A DNA stretch of 64,000 nucleotides from contig NZ_MRCC01000008.1 in the NCBI RefSeq assembly GCF_001904655.1, positions 1 to 64,000 on the forward strand. The letters are read 5' to 3'. The DNA is from Chroogloeocystis siderophila 5.2 s.c.1 (GTDB taxonomy: Bacteria > Cyanobacteriota > Cyanobacteriia > Cyanobacteriales > Chroococcidiopsidaceae). The position numbers and the translations under genes were made by a program. The notes beneath the pieces are model-generated. The model saw nothing but the letters and a program-made list of their open reading frames with translations, ran no database searches and had not been told where the DNA came from. Of this stretch, positions 39,116 to 49,362 are shown piece after piece. How positions within the stretch are numbered: the first letter of the stretch is position 1; every line of letters begins with the position of its first letter.

Positions 39116-42100
39116 ATGTTTACACACGTCAAGTCCACCATTCGTCACATTGCTCCTGAAAGTCTCCAGGGACGTTCTTTAATCAAGGTGGTCTATGTCG
39201 TGCTTGAGTCACAGTACCAAAGTGCATTATCTCAAGCGGTACGCACGATTAATGCAAACAACTCATCTGTGGCTATTGAAATTAGCGGCTACTTGGTTGA
39301 AGAACTTCGAGAGGCAGGTAATTATGAGGACTTCAAACGCGACGTTGCCGAGGCAAATATATTTATCGCTTCATTAATTTTTATTGAAGACTTAGCAGAC
39401 AAAGTTGTCGCCGCCGTCGAACCACACCGCGATCGCTTAGATGCAGCGGTTGTCTTTCCTTCAATGCCGCAAGTGATGCGCCTTAACAAAATGGGTAGCT
39501 TCTCGATGGCACAGTTGGGGCAATCTAAAAGTGCAATAGCACAATTCATGCGCAAGCGCAAGGAAAAATCAGGCTCGTCGTTCCAAGATGGAATGCTCAA
39601 GCTGTTGCAAACGCTACCAAAAGTGCTGAAGTACCTACCTATGGACAAAGCACAAGACGCGCGTAACTTTATGTTGAGCTTTCAGTACTGGCTGGGTGGT
39701 TCCGCCGAAAACTTGGAAAACTTCTTGCTGATGTTGGCAGATAAATACGTACCTTCATTGCAGCAAAAGGTAAAATTCCAAGATCCCGTAACGTATCCTG
39801 ATATGGGAATTTGGCACCCGCTAGCACCACAGATGTTTGAGGATGTTGAAGAATATTTCAACTGGTACAACAGCCGTAAAGACATTTCTGCGGATCTCAA
39901 AGATCCCTTAGCTCCTTGCGTTGGTTTAGTGTTGCAACGTACGCATCTTGTCACGGGTGATGATGCGCACTACGTCGCGATGGTGCAAGAAATCGAGGCA
40001 ATGGGCGCACGAGTCATTTCGGTGTTTGCAGGTGGTTTAGACTTTTCTAAACCTGTAGATGCTTATTTTTATGATAAGGGGCGAGGAGCGAGGAGCGAGG
40101 AGCGAGGGAAAGGAGTTCCAATAGTTGATGTGGTGATTTCGCTGACAGGTTTTGCGCTCGTTGGTGGCCCAGCTAGACAAGATCATCCGAAAGCAATTGA
40201 GTCACTCAAGCGTTTGAATCGTCCATACATGGTGGCATTGCCATTAGTGTTTCAAACTACCGAAGAGTGGCAAGATAGCGATTTAGGATTGCACCCGATT
40301 CAAGTCGCATTGCAAATTGCGATCCCCGAACTCGATGGTGCGATTGAACCGATTATTCTATCAGGAAGAGACGGGACAACCGGAAAAGCGATCGCACTTC
40401 AAGATCGCATCGAAGCTGTTGCGCAACGAGCATTAAAATGGGCAAACTTGCGCCGCAAGCCAAAACTACAAAAGCGCGTAGCAATTACTGTCTTTAGCTT
40501 CCCACCGGATAAAGGTAACGTTGGAACAGCGGCGTATCTTGATGTGTTTGGCTCGATTTATGAAGTAATGCAGTCATTGCAGCGGAATGGCTACGACGTG
40601 CAGAACTTGCCAGAATCTGCCGAAAAGCTGATGCAAGAAGTGATTCACGACGCACAAGCACAATATAGCAGCCCTGAACTCAATATCGCCTATCGGATGT
40701 CAGTTCCGCAATACGAGGAGCTTACACCTTATTCAGAAAGATTAGAGGAAAATTGGGGACCACCGCCAGGACATCTTAATAGCGATGGACAAAATCTGCT
40801 GATTTACGGCAAACACTTCGGTAATGTCTTTATCGGTGTACAGCCAACATTTGGTTACGAAGGCGATCCGATGCGGTTGTTGTTCTCACGATCTGCAAGC
40901 CCCCATCATGGTTTTGCTGCTTACTACACATATTTAGAACGCGTTTGGCAAGCTGACGCAGTATTACACTTTGGTACGCATGGCTCGTTAGAATTCATGC
41001 CAGGAAAACAGATTGGGATGTCTGGCGAGTGCTACCCTGATAACTTGATCGGTACGATTCCGAATGTGTACTACTACGCGGCGAATAACCCTAGCGAAGC
41101 CACAATCGCCAAACGCCGCAGCTACGCAGAAACGATTTCTTACTTAACTCCCCCTGCGGAAAATGCTGGGTTATATAAAGGTTTGAAGGAACTGAGCGAA
41201 CTAATCGCTTCGTATCAAACGCTCAAAGACAGCGGACGCGGAATTCCGATCGTGAATACAATTATGGACAAGTGTCGCATTGTCAATTTGGATAAAGATA
41301 TTGCTTTACCCGAAGTTGATGCGAAAGATATGTCGGCGGAAGAACGCGATAAAATTGTCGGTTCAGTGTATCGCAAGTTGATGGAAATCGAGTCGCGACT
41401 TTTACCGTGTGGTTTGCACGTGATTGGTAAACCACCGACAGCAGAAGAAGCGATCGCAACTTTAGTGAATATCGCCGGACTTGATCGCCCAGAAGAAGAA
41501 ATTTTGAGTCTACCTCGAATTATTGCGAATAGCATTAATCGCGATATTGATGAAATTTATCGCAATAGCGATCGCGGTATACTCGAAGATGTGCAATTGT
41601 TGCAAGAGATCACCCTCGCGACACGCGATGCAATCAGCGCTCTAGTCAAAGCCCAAACTGATGCAGATGGACGAGTTTCTAAGGTTTCTAAACTCAATTT
41701 CTTCAATATGGGTAAAAAAGAGCCTTGGTTAGAAGCATTGCATCAAGCAGGCTACCCCAAAGTTGATCCCCAAGCGTTGAAACCGCTGTTCGAGTATATC
41801 GAATTTTGCTTACAACAAGTTGTCGCCGATAACGAACTTGGTGCATTACTCAAAGCCCTAGAGGGTGAATATATTATTCCTGGACCTGGCGGCGATCCGA
41901 TTCGTAACCCTGATGTTCTCCCCACTGGCAAAAATATCCACGCCCTCGATCCTCAATCGATCCCCACAACTGCTGCGGTACAATCTGCCAAAATTGTTGT
42001 CGATCGCTTGATTGCACGACAAAAAGCCGATAATGGCGGTCAATATCCCGAAACGATCGCGTGTGTTCTTTGGGGTACCGACAACATCAAAACTTATGGC

Positions 42101-43114
42101 GAATCCCTCGCACAGATTATGTGGATGATAGGTGTACGCCCTGTTCCTGATGCATTGGGAAGAGTCAACAAACTCGAACTGATTCCTTTAGAAGAATTAG
42201 GACGCCCGCGTATTGATGTTGTTGTTAACTGTTCGGGTGTGTTCCGCGACTTGTTCATCAATCAAATGAACTTACTAGATCAAGCTGTCAAAATGGCAGC
42301 AGAAGCCGATGAACCGCCCTCGATGAACTTTGTCCGCAAACACGCCTCGCAACAAGCCGAGGAAATGGGGATCAACTTGCGTCAAGCTGCTACCCGCATC
42401 TTCTCAAATGCTTCGGGTTCTTATTCATCTAACATCAACTTAGCCGTCGAAAATAGCACTTGGGATAGTGAAGCTGAGTTACAAGAAATGTACCTCAAGC
42501 GCAAATCATTTGCCTTCACCTCCGATAACCCTGGCACAATGGAAGAATCGCGGAAAATTTTTGAAAGTGCTTTAAAAACTGCAGAAGTCACCTTCCAAAA
42601 CCTTGATTCTTCCGAGATTAGCCTTACCGACGTTTCACACTACTTCGACTCTGATCCTACAAAGGTAGTCGCGAGTTTACGCGGTGATGGCAAAACCCCA
42701 GCAGCTTATATTGCAGACACTACAACAGCTAACGCGCAAGTCCGTACCTTATCCGAAACTGTGCGCCTCGACGCCCGTACCAAACTACTTAATCCCAAGT
42801 GGTACGAGGGAATGTTGAGTCACGGTTATGAAGGTGTCCGCGAACTCTCAAAACGTCTTGTCAATACAATGGGTTGGAGTGCAACAGCAGGCGCGGTAGA
42901 TAATTGGATTTATGAGGATACGAACACCACATTTATCCAAGATGAAGCAATGCGTCAGCGGTTAATGAATCTGAACCCGCATTCATTCCGTAAAGTTGTC
43001 GCGACTTTACTAGAAGTCAACGGACGCGGTTATTGGGAAACTAGTGAAAGTAATCTCGAACTACTCCGCGAGTTGTATCAAGAAGTCGAAGACCGCATCG
43101 AAGGAATTGAGTAG
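39116..43114 (+). CDS. chlH: Magnesium chelatase subunit H
   Basis: ChlH is the porphyrin-binding catalytic subunit of magnesium chelatase and inserts Mg into protoporphyrin IX, with ChlI and ChlD supplying ATP-driven motion. The 1332 residues match the family. Motifs are [16 protein letters not shown] at the N-terminus, [37 protein letters not shown] (in parts), [19 protein letters not shown] (the His-rich metal-site region), and a C-terminal cobaltochelatase-like domain ending [18 protein letters not shown]. Near residue 323 the segment [11 protein letters not shown] is encoded by tandem heptamers and looks like an in-frame insertion. Confidence 0.97.
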   Translation: MFTHVKSTIRHIAPESLQGRSLIKVVYVVLESQYQSALSQAVRTINANNSSVAIEISGYLVEELREAGNYEDFKRDVAEANIFIASLIFIEDLADKVVAAVEPHRDRLDAAVVFPSMPQVMRLNKMGSFSMAQLGQSKSAIAQFMRKRKEKSGSSFQDGMLKLLQTLPKVLKYLPMDKAQDARNFMLSFQYWLGGSAENLENFLLMLADKYVPSLQQKVKFQDPVTYPDMGIWHPLAPQMFEDVEEYFNWYNSRKDISADLKDPLAPCVGLVLQRTHLVTGDDAHYVAMVQEIEAMGARVISVFAGGLDFSKPVDAYFYDKGRGARSEERGKGVPIVDVVISLTGFALVGGPARQDHPKAIESLKRLNRPYMVALPLVFQTTEEWQDSDLGLHPIQVALQIAIPELDGAIEPIILSGRDGTTGKAIALQDRIEAVAQRALKWANLRRKPKLQKRVAITVFSFPPDKGNVGTAAYLDVFGSIYEVMQSLQRNGYDVQNLPESAEKLMQEVIHDAQAQYSSPELNIAYRMSVPQYEELTPYSERLEENWGPPPGHLNSDGQNLLIYGKHFGNVFIGVQPTFGYEGDPMRLLFSRSASPHHGFAAYYTYLERVWQADAVLHFGTHGSLEFMPGKQIGMSGECYPDNLIGTIPNVYYYAANNPSEATIAKRRSYAETISYLTPPAENAGLYKGLKELSELIASYQTLKDSGRGIPIVNTIMDKCRIVNLDKDIALPEVDAKDMSAEERDKIVGSVYRKLMEIESRLLPCGLHVIGKPPTAEEAIATLVNIAGLDRPEEEILSLPRIIANSINRDIDEIYRNSDRGILEDVQLLQEITLATRDAISALVKAQTDADGRVSKVSKLNFFNMGKKEPWLEALHQAGYPKVDPQALKPLFEYIEFCLQQVVADNELGALLKALEGEYIIPGPGGDPIRNPDVLPTGKNIHALDPQSIPTTAAVQSAKIVVDRLIARQKADNGGQYPETIACVLWGTDNIKTYGESLAQIMWMIGVRPVPDALGRVNKLELIPLEELGRPRIDVVVNCSGVFRDLFINQMNLLDQAVKMAAEADEPPSMNFVRKHASQQAEEMGINLRQAATRIFSNASGSYSSNINLAVENSTWDSEAELQEMYLKRKSFAFTSDNPGTMEESRKIFESALKTAEVTFQNLDSSEISLTDVSHYFDSDPTKVVASLRGDGKTPAAYIADTTTANAQVRTLSETVRLDARTKLLNPKWYEGMLSHGYEGVRELSKRLVNTMGWSATAGAVDNWIYEDTNTTFIQDEAMRQRLMNLNPHSFRKVVATLLEVNGRGYWETSESNLELLRELYQEVEDRIEGIE
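40081..40108. repeat. Four tandem heptamers inside chlH
   Basis: GCGAGGA occurs three times in tandem, followed by GCGAGGG. It encodes part of a surface-loop-like insertion between DAYFYD and [15 protein letters not shown]. The frame is kept. Confidence 0.9.
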
Positions 43115-43134
43115 CTTTATATTATTAGTGTAGT

Positions 43135-43170
43135 GCGGGCAACTTGCCCGCCCCACTTTCTATTTTTTTT
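43135..43170 (+). terminator. Intrinsic terminator of chlH
   Basis: The nearly perfect palindrome GCGGGCAA-C-TTGCCCGC (43135-43151) is followed by a T-rich tract with eight T in a row. It lies 20 bases past the chlH stop and makes a start within it for the next gene unlikely. Confidence 0.8.
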
Positions 43171-43185
43171 GGGATAAAGCATCTA

Positions 43186-43758
43186 ATGACATCCCTAACA
43201 CTCAACCTCAAACCTGTTATTGAATTAACAGATGAGCAATTTTTTCAGCTATGTCAGATTAATGAACTTGTTAGATTTGAACATAACCCAGATGGCACGT
43301 TATTATTAATGCCACTTGTTGGAGGTTTAACAAGTATTCGCATTGCCAATCTGATTTATCAACTGGGGATGTGGAATCAAGACAAAACAGGAATTGCATT
43401 TGCTGCGACTGGGTTTATACTACCAAATGGTGCAGTCCGTGCCTCAAACGTATCTTGGTTACAGCGCGATAAATGGAATGCACTGACTAAAGAACAACAA
43501 GAAAAATTTCCGCCCGTTTGTCCTGATTTTGTTGTAGATTTGCGCTCCAACGTAGATTGTTGGCAAAGACTACAAAGTAAAATGAATGAGTATCGAGATA
43601 ATAGTGTTCAAATAGGCTGGTTAATTGATTTAGAAACTCAACAAGTTGAAATTTATCGACCCAATCGCGAAATCGAAGTTTTACACTCTCCTGCTACTTT
43701 GTCAGGAGAAAATCTTCTAGATGGGTTTATTTTAAATCTTGAAACAATTTGGTATTAA
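43186..43758 (+). CDS. Uma2-family (DUF820) putative endonuclease
   Basis: Uma2 proteins have a PD-(D/E)XK nuclease-like fold and are hugely expanded in cyanobacteria; their role is unknown. The 190-residue protein starts at ATG 43186 (MTSLTLNLKPV), after the chlH terminator. Visible features are ELTDEQFFQLCQINE, RFEHNPDGTLLLMPLVGG, ASNVSWLQRDKWNAL, the core CPDFVVDLRSN (Asp) followed by KMNEYRDNSVQIGWLID (Lys-side), and the C-terminal LDGFILNLETIW. The catalytic-type residues look present. It is probably accessory DNA. Confidence 0.85.
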   Translation: MTSLTLNLKPVIELTDEQFFQLCQINELVRFEHNPDGTLLLMPLVGGLTSIRIANLIYQLGMWNQDKTGIAFAATGFILPNGAVRASNVSWLQRDKWNALTKEQQEKFPPVCPDFVVDLRSNVDCWQRLQSKMNEYRDNSVQIGWLIDLETQQVEIYRPNREIEVLHSPATLSGENLLDGFILNLETIWY

Positions 43759-43798
43759 TTAGAATATTAAAATTGTCCCTACTCTAAAAAAATGCAGT

Positions 43799-43891
43799 GT
43801 GAGTCAACAAGATAAACTGCTAGCTAAAATTTTATTAGGTACTTCTGATGCAAACATTCCTAAACTAAAGCAACGGGTGATGACTGCCTAA
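43799..43891 (+). pseudogene. HicA-like toxin remnant
   Basis: A GTG-started reading of 30 codons begins SQQDKLLAKILLGTSDANIP. This resembles the start of HicA-type mRNA-interferase toxins (KLL-KIL-G-SD-NI). It then runs into LKQRVMTA and stops. The rest of the dsRNA-binding fold, including the catalytic His, is absent, and no HicB antitoxin is nearby. I read it as a truncated remnant. The short length keeps confidence moderate. Confidence 0.55.
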
Positions 43892-44018
43892 AATATGTTA
43901 TTTAGTAACTGGTGATTGGTCATTGGAAAAAATATTTGTTAAGAGTTATCCATTAGCCATTATCTATTACCTAGCAGAAAAAAAATAAAACATTGTTTAC
44001 TCTTTAACTATTGATAAA

Positions 44019-44780
44019 ATGACTAATCAATGGGATGCTAAACTCTATGACCGCAACCACGCTTTTGTTTCAGAATTAGCAACAGATTTAATAGATTTAC
44101 TTGCACCCAAAACAGGCGATCGCATTCTTGATTTAGGTTGCGGTACAGGTTATCTCGCTGACAAAATTGCCAGTCAAGGAGTAGAAGTAGTTGGGATTGA
44201 CTATGCTGCAACGATGATTGAACAAGCGCGGAGTAACTATCCACATTTACATTTTGCAGTTGTTGATGCTAGAGAATTGCAATATAAAGAAGAATTTGAT
44301 GCTGTATTTTCTAATGCTGTACTTCATTGGATTACAGAACCAGAAAAAGTCATATTGGGAATTCACCAAGCTTTAAAAACAGGTGGACGTTTTGTGGCGG
44401 AGTTCGGTGGTAAGGATAATGTAAAAGCAATTACTACAGCATTATATCAAGCTTTAAAAAATGTTCGTTATCCTATAGATAAAAAACTAAATCCTTGGTA
44501 TTTTCCAAGTATTGCAGAGTATGGAAGTTTATTAGAAAAACATGGCTTACAACTCGTATTTGCTACTCTCTTCGATCGCCCCACTCGTCTAGAGGATGGC
44601 GAAAAAGGACTAGCCAACTGGTTGAAAATGTTTGCTAATAGTTTTTTAAATGCGTTTTCTCCTGAACAACAAGTAAGTATTATTTCTGATATAGAAAATC
44701 AATTACATCCAGTGTTGTATCAAAATGACACTTGGTTTGCTGATTATCGCCGTATACGGATTGTTGCTGTGAAAGAGTGA
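44019..44780 (+). CDS. Class I SAM-dependent methyltransferase
   Basis: The 253-residue protein has the Rossmann-like methyltransferase fold: motif I ILDLGCGTGYLADKIA, the acidic end of strand 2 VVGIDYAATMIEQAR, motif II FDAVFSNAVLHWI, and motif III ALKTGGRFVAEFGG. It is closest in pattern to the trans-aconitate methyltransferase-like group (N-terminal QWDAKLYDRNHAFVSELA). The substrate is unknown. It lies in the accessory islet between the HicA remnant and the damaged MNT/HEPN pair. Confidence 0.88.
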   Translation: MTNQWDAKLYDRNHAFVSELATDLIDLLAPKTGDRILDLGCGTGYLADKIASQGVEVVGIDYAATMIEQARSNYPHLHFAVVDARELQYKEEFDAVFSNAVLHWITEPEKVILGIHQALKTGGRFVAEFGGKDNVKAITTALYQALKNVRYPIDKKLNPWYFPSIAEYGSLLEKHGLQLVFATLFDRPTRLEDGEKGLANWLKMFANSFLNAFSPEQQVSIISDIENQLHPVLYQNDTWFADYRRIRIVAVKE

Positions 44781-44807
44781 AGATTTAAAACCAATTCTGA
44801 AGAACAC

Positions 44808-45113
44808 CTAATTGCTATCTTGAATATCGTATTTTAGCAATGCTTGAATGTGAGCTATCAAAGGAGGTAAATTATTTTAAACTGTATTCCAAAAAATTCT
44901 TAAATTAATTTGAAAGTATTCATGAGCAATTACATTTTGCATATTACTCATTAGTTGCCAAGGAAATTGAGGATACTGTAATTGAACATGAGGAACATTA
45001 ACAGTTTCATTTTGCTCAAATTCCTCAAAACTCATGTTGGCTGTACAACGTTGAATACTATTTACAGAATTGAGAATGTCTTGAACATGGATTTGCCCGT
45101 TTCTAGAAGGCAC
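44808..45113 (-). pseudogene. HEPN (DUF86/HepT-like) ribonuclease toxin, inactivated
   Basis: The reading begins with GTG (PSRNGQIHVQDILNSVNSI) and matches the N-terminus of DUF86 HEPN toxins. Three lesions are visible. About 18 residues around the usual RNLEIIGEA part are missing between QNETV and NVPHVQ. The catalytic RxxxxHxY motif reads QNVIAHEY (Arg to Gln). A TAA at 44877-44879 stops it early, although the frame beyond it (NNLPPLIAHIQALL) still matches the family end. It pairs with the upstream MNT gene. It is almost certainly not an active toxin. Confidence 0.75.
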
Positions 45114-45370
45114 AAATTACATCCTTCAACACAGACAGGTTCTTGCAAATGTTCTCGTAAAGCATCTTTAGTGCCTAAATCCACTGCACATCCTAAAATA
45201 TCTTCTAGATAATGCTGAACTCTAAATAGCTCAAATAATCCTGCATCAATCGAAAATTCAACTAAAAAATCAACATCACTCTCAAATGTTGCCTCATTTC
45301 GAGCCACAGAACCAAATAATTCTAAAGATTTGACTTTTAGTTTCTCTAGCTTTTCCTGGTATGCTGCCAA
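45062..45370 (-). CDS. MNT-type nucleotidyltransferase antitoxin, probably degraded
   Basis: Minimal nucleotidyltransferases of MntA type neutralise the partner HEPN toxin by AMPylation. The core motif is intact: LFGSVARNEATFESDVDFLV (GS and D-x-D). The start is doubtful. It begins with TTG; the homologous N-terminus EVLLIL is present upstream in frame, but a TAA separates it from the upstream ATG. The C-terminus overlaps the HEPN gene by 52 bases instead of the usual short overlap, with an odd Cys-rich tail. I read it as the antitoxin half of a decaying pair. Confidence 0.65.
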   Translation of the reverse strand: MAAYQEKLEKLKVKSLELFGSVARNEATFESDVDFLVEFSIDAGLFELFRVQHYLEDILGCAVDLGTKDALREHLQEPVCVEGCNLCLLETGKSMFKTFSIL

Positions 45371-45506
45371 AATTAATAAGACTTCTTACAGTTTCATTGC
45401 TAGATAATATTGCGGGCTTGTCCCTACTTAAATCTATCATGGGACAAAGTTGCAAGTAAAAGGAAGGATAGCCCAAATGGCTATCCCATAATTTAGTTAA
45501 TTTAAA

Positions 45507-46553
45507 TTACCGACTGATACCATGATAATCTTGAAAAGATCGATAGCAATTCTTTTGGTCATAGAGATAACATTCATCAGTAATCTGCTGCATTAAAGAC
45601 CAGGAAAATTGCGATTCTTTATGAAGATACTCTGCCCAATTTTCTTTTAAGCTGCTGTACGCTAAGCGTAAATTATACGAAGGAATTGCAGTAGAAATAT
45701 GATGTGGAACGTGAACATTAATATCGTGGCAGAGAAACTCAATCCAACGCGGATAGTTGCAGTGAAGTGTACCAGATAGTTGCGCTGTAGCTGCATTCCA
45801 ATTGCTAGCTGGATGAAAAGGAACGTCTGATACGGTGTGATGAACTAGCGTAAACGTACTCATCCAGAAGTGGTAAACTAACCAGGGCATCAGCCAAAAT
45901 TTCACAAAGCCCCAAATTCCCGTTGTCGCGATTAAAGCTGGAAAAGCGATCGCCGCAAAGATCGCCACAACTGATACTGATAGCTTCACCTGATTGCGGT
46001 TCTTACCAGAAAACTGCGACCAATCAAAATGCATAATTGCCCAGTGTGCAATTGATCCTACCCACCAAAATCGACCGCGTACTAAGCGATAACCCCATTG
46101 GGTAAATTTATCTGAATTTGCAAAAACTTCGGGGCGAAATGGTTGCCAAGCGTTGTCTATATCAAGTTTATTTGTATGTAAGTGGTGGTGATTGTGCAGT
46201 AGCCGCCAACTATGAAACGGATAAATCAACGGCAACATAAAGATATGTCCAACTAAATCGTTTACCCAACGGCGTTTTGCAAACGATCTATGTCCACAGT
46301 CATGCGCAATCACAAAAAAACCGGTTAATGCTGTACCGGTAAAAATCCAAAATAGCGGTAGTAGATACCACGGTGCGATCGCTATACCTGCGTAACCTAA
46401 ACCAACCAACAATACATTCGTTAACAACCCTAACCAAGCTTTGCGTTGATTTTGCTGAAAACATTCTTTTGGTAAAGTTTTGAGAATATCTTTGAGGCGA
46501 ATATCTGTACCTTCATTGGTTGGAATCGAACGCGGTGTCGTTAATGTAGTCAT
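45507..46553 (-). CDS. desA: Acyl-lipid delta-12 fatty acid desaturase (DesA type)
   Basis: DesA inserts the delta-12 double bond into oleoyl groups on membrane glycerolipids, using ferredoxin. The 348-residue membrane protein has the three His boxes [18 protein letters not shown] and HVPHH. It also has KTLPKECF at the N-terminus and [19 protein letters not shown] (in parts), closely matching DesA. The hydrophobic segments are in the usual places. It is monocistronic. Cold control is usual for this family, but no signal is seen here. Confidence 0.93.
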   Translation of the reverse strand: MTTLTTPRSIPTNEGTDIRLKDILKTLPKECFQQNQRKAWLGLLTNVLLVGLGYAGIAIAPWYLLPLFWIFTGTALTGFFVIAHDCGHRSFAKRRWVNDLVGHIFMLPLIYPFHSWRLLHNHHHLHTNKLDIDNAWQPFRPEVFANSDKFTQWGYRLVRGRFWWVGSIAHWAIMHFDWSQFSGKNRNQVKLSVSVVAIFAAIAFPALIATTGIWGFVKFWLMPWLVYHFWMSTFTLVHHTVSDVPFHPASNWNAATAQLSGTLHCNYPRWIEFLCHDINVHVPHHISTAIPSYNLRLAYSSLKENWAEYLHKESQFSWSLMQQITDECYLYDQKNCYRSFQDYHGISR

Positions 46554-46766
46554 GAATACCTAAACAAAGTGTGCCACATCGCTGCCAAACTCCCTAGCAA
46601 ACGAGTTGCTGTTAAGTTTTGTATAGAAGCGCTTTGAAATTATAACAATGTCAGGCGATCGCTAGAACACTGTAGTTCTACTCATTTGGAAAGAATTTAT
46701 CGGATATTTGTTGAGAAAAATTTGCTTGACAACTTGCTGTTTTTGTGAGTAGCAACTAGCCACTAG

Positions 46767-48404
46767 TTAAGTTTTTGCGAGTAAAGGGGCAGCTTGTAGT
46801 AAAGTTTGCGTGTAGGCGTGTTTTGGATGATGAAAAATTTCCTGTGTAGAACCAATCTCAACAATTTGACCTGCATTCATCACTGCAATGCGATCGCATA
46901 AAAATCTTGCTACCCAAAGGTCGTGCGTAATAAATAAATACGTTAAATCAAACTCGCGCTTCAATTCCAGCATCAAATCTAATACTTGCGCTTGTACGCT
47001 AGCATCCAGCATACTCACAGGTTCATCGCAAATGAGCAGTTTGGGATGTGTAATTAATGCACGGGCGATCGCGACTCGTTGCTGTTGTCCGCCAGAAAGA
47101 TGACTTGGATATCGTTCATAATACTCTGTAGCAGGTGTTAAACCAACTCGTTCTAGCATTTGCAATGCTAGCTTTTTTGCTGAAGTTGCATCAGCCAAGT
47201 GATGAATCAACAAGGGATCAGCAATACTTTGTCCCACTGTCATGGCAGGATTAAGACAAGCATGAGGATCTTGAAAGATCATTTGCATTTGTCGCCGATA
47301 AGAACGCAATCCTGCTTTTGGTAAGGCAGTAATATCTGTTCCTTGCAACTCTACTTTTCCTGATGTTGGACGAATTAGCTGCAAAATTGTCCTTGATAGC
47401 GTACTCTTACCGCATCCTGATTCGCCAACTAATCCTAAAATCTCTCCCTGATACAGTTCTAAACTGACTCCATCAACTGCTTTGATTGTTTGATTTTTTC
47501 CTTGAAATAGTCGTTCGATAAAATTACTTTCTAGAGAATAATGTTGTTTTAAGTCTGTTAGTCGTAAAATTGGATGGCGCTCGCGATTGCCTACAACTTT
47601 ATTTCCTCCAGCTTGGAGGTGCAATGCGGCGTTAAGAAGAGAATGTGTATATTCATGCTGGGGATCGCGAAAAACCGACTGCGAAGCACCGATTTCAACT
47701 AACTTCCCATGATACATCACACCGATGCGATCGCAGTATTCCCCGACTAAGGCTAAATCGTGCGAAATCAATAACAGCGCCATATCGCGATCGCGGCACA
47801 AACGAGTTAACTCTTGTAATATCTGCGCCGCCACTGTCACATCTAAACTCGTTGTCGGTTCATCTGCCACAATCAACTTGGGATTGAGTAACAATGCAAG
47901 TGCAATAGCAACTCGTTGGCGCATTCCACCGCTAAATTCATGCGGATATTGACTCCAGCGACTCGCAGGTATTTTCACAGCTTCGAGGGTTGCGATCGCC
48001 GTTTCTTTGGCTTGGCGCTGTGATAAATGCGGTTGATGCGCTTTCAGCGTTTCAGTGCAATGATCCCCGATTGTCATCAACGGATCGAGGCGTGTCATGG
48101 GATCTTGAAAAATTAAAGCGACAGCTTCCCCACGAAATTTACGCAACTGTGCAGGAGTAAAATCAAAAACTGATTTTCCCTCAAACGTGACTTTACCCTC
48201 AATTTGCGTCGATGTTGGTAATAACCGCATAGCGGCGCGCCCTAGCGTTGACTTTCCACAACCCGATTCCCCCACTAATCCTAGTCTTTCCCCACGATTG
48301 AGTGTTAAAGACACATCATCAACAGCCCATTGTAATTGCTGCGTTGCGTTGCGTTGCGGATAAGCAACTTTGAGATTTTCAATACAAAACAAAGCTTCGC
48401 TCAT
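46767..48404 (-). CDS. ABC transporter with two fused ATPase domains (oligopeptide/nickel type)
   Basis: The 545-residue protein carries two ATPase domains in tandem, each with Walker A GESGCGKST. The signatures are FSGGMRQRVAIALAL in the first and LSGGQQQRVAIARAL in the second. The DppD-DppF-like pattern (MTIGDHCTETL, YTHSLLNAALHLQ, YTQTLLQAAP) indicates a peptide or similar uptake system, as in GsiA/YejF. The preferred start is ATG 48404 (MSEALFCIENLKVAY); a longer frame upstream lacks homology-like sequence. No permease or binding-protein gene is nearby, so the partners are encoded elsewhere. Confidence 0.9.
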   Translation of the reverse strand: MSEALFCIENLKVAYPQRNATQQLQWAVDDVSLTLNRGERLGLVGESGCGKSTLGRAAMRLLPTSTQIEGKVTFEGKSVFDFTPAQLRKFRGEAVALIFQDPMTRLDPLMTIGDHCTETLKAHQPHLSQRQAKETAIATLEAVKIPASRWSQYPHEFSGGMRQRVAIALALLLNPKLIVADEPTTSLDVTVAAQILQELTRLCRDRDMALLLISHDLALVGEYCDRIGVMYHGKLVEIGASQSVFRDPQHEYTHSLLNAALHLQAGGNKVVGNRERHPILRLTDLKQHYSLESNFIERLFQGKNQTIKAVDGVSLELYQGEILGLVGESGCGKSTLSRTILQLIRPTSGKVELQGTDITALPKAGLRSYRRQMQMIFQDPHACLNPAMTVGQSIADPLLIHHLADATSAKKLALQMLERVGLTPATEYYERYPSHLSGGQQQRVAIARALITHPKLLICDEPVSMLDASVQAQVLDLMLELKREFDLTYLFITHDLWVARFLCDRIAVMNAGQIVEIGSTQEIFHHPKHAYTQTLLQAAPLLAKT

Positions 48405-48709
48405 AAGGGTATTCTGCAATAAATTTTTGCGGCGATATGAGTGATGTGTCAAAGGCATGATTACATAAATGCGATCACGGCGATCGTTAACAATATTAGG
48501 TAAATATTTTTGCACCTCATTCAGCACATCTGACAAAGAAAAAAATATAGATTAAATCTCAAAAGCCTATATCTGCGCCAAAATTGAGGCGAGTGAGAGG
48601 GCGCAGGCTAATGCATGGGGGATTTAGGGGCGAGTTACGGCAACTGCTTATGTCAGAACTTCCAAACATCCACAGACTTTTTTATAAAGAGTGGTAGCAA
48701 CTTTGACCA

Positions 48710-49075
48710 CTATTCACCGACCTTTAACAAAACCTGGCAATAGTTGATTAAAGTTTGAATTCTGGTAAAAACTCGGGCTTTTCGCGCTGCAATTGTTGCC
48801 GGTTGTCGTGCTGCTTGCAAAAAGCTGACATCAACGCCTAGTAGCCTTAGCTGCTTATCAATTTCCGTATGATACGAATGGACGCGCGATGCAACGCTCG
48901 GTGCTAAATTGCTCGTATCCATAGTAACGATTTGCTGCCGAAACAGCTGTTGTGCTTGCTCAAATACTCGACGCAGTTGAGTAAAGTCTAGCTGCGCGCT
49001 ATTAGCATTTGCTTGTAACTCGTCGAGAATCGCAGCAAATTCTTGATAGCTCTGATAATGAAAATTAGACAACAT
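48710..49075 (-). CDS. patD: Probable heterocyst-frequency-control protein PatD family
   Basis: The 121-residue protein is helical and soluble. Its pattern (SYQEFAAILDEL, SRVHSYHTEIDKQLRLLGVD, VSFLQAARQPATIAARKARV) resembles the PatD family. In Anabaena PatD interacts with FtsZ and affects heterocyst frequency; homologues also occur in non-heterocystous relatives. Recognition is from memory of the family, so a generic conserved cyanobacterial protein is the alternative. It is divergent from the relA/spoT gene. Confidence 0.55.
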   Translation of the reverse strand: MLSNFHYQSYQEFAAILDELQANANSAQLDFTQLRRVFEQAQQLFRQQIVTMDTSNLAPSVASRVHSYHTEIDKQLRLLGVDVSFLQAARQPATIAARKARVFTRIQTLINYCQVLLKVGE

Positions 49076-49362
49076 TCAGTGGCTTCTTACGATATTATTA
49101 ATGTAAAGAATTTTGTCCCTTAGCATAAACTCTGTTCCAGAGCGAAAGCTTACTCATGCTTATCTGCAAGTTTGAGTAAATCGTGCAAGTTTTGGAAAGT
49201 TTAATATTTCTCGCAGCTAATACTTAGCACAATCTACGCGATGATAATTTTACTCTATAAATTTATTGATTAATGTTTCGTTATATTCATCCTTTATAAG
49301 TAGTGGAGTCTTCCACACATATCTTATCCAACATCCACCATCCGTATTTACCGCCCGATCCT

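Noticed and set aside
45294-45476. 60-codon minus-strand frame upstream of the MNT gene
   Set aside because: It has no family resemblance and overlaps the MNT core in another frame; the MNT upstream homology lies in a different frame.
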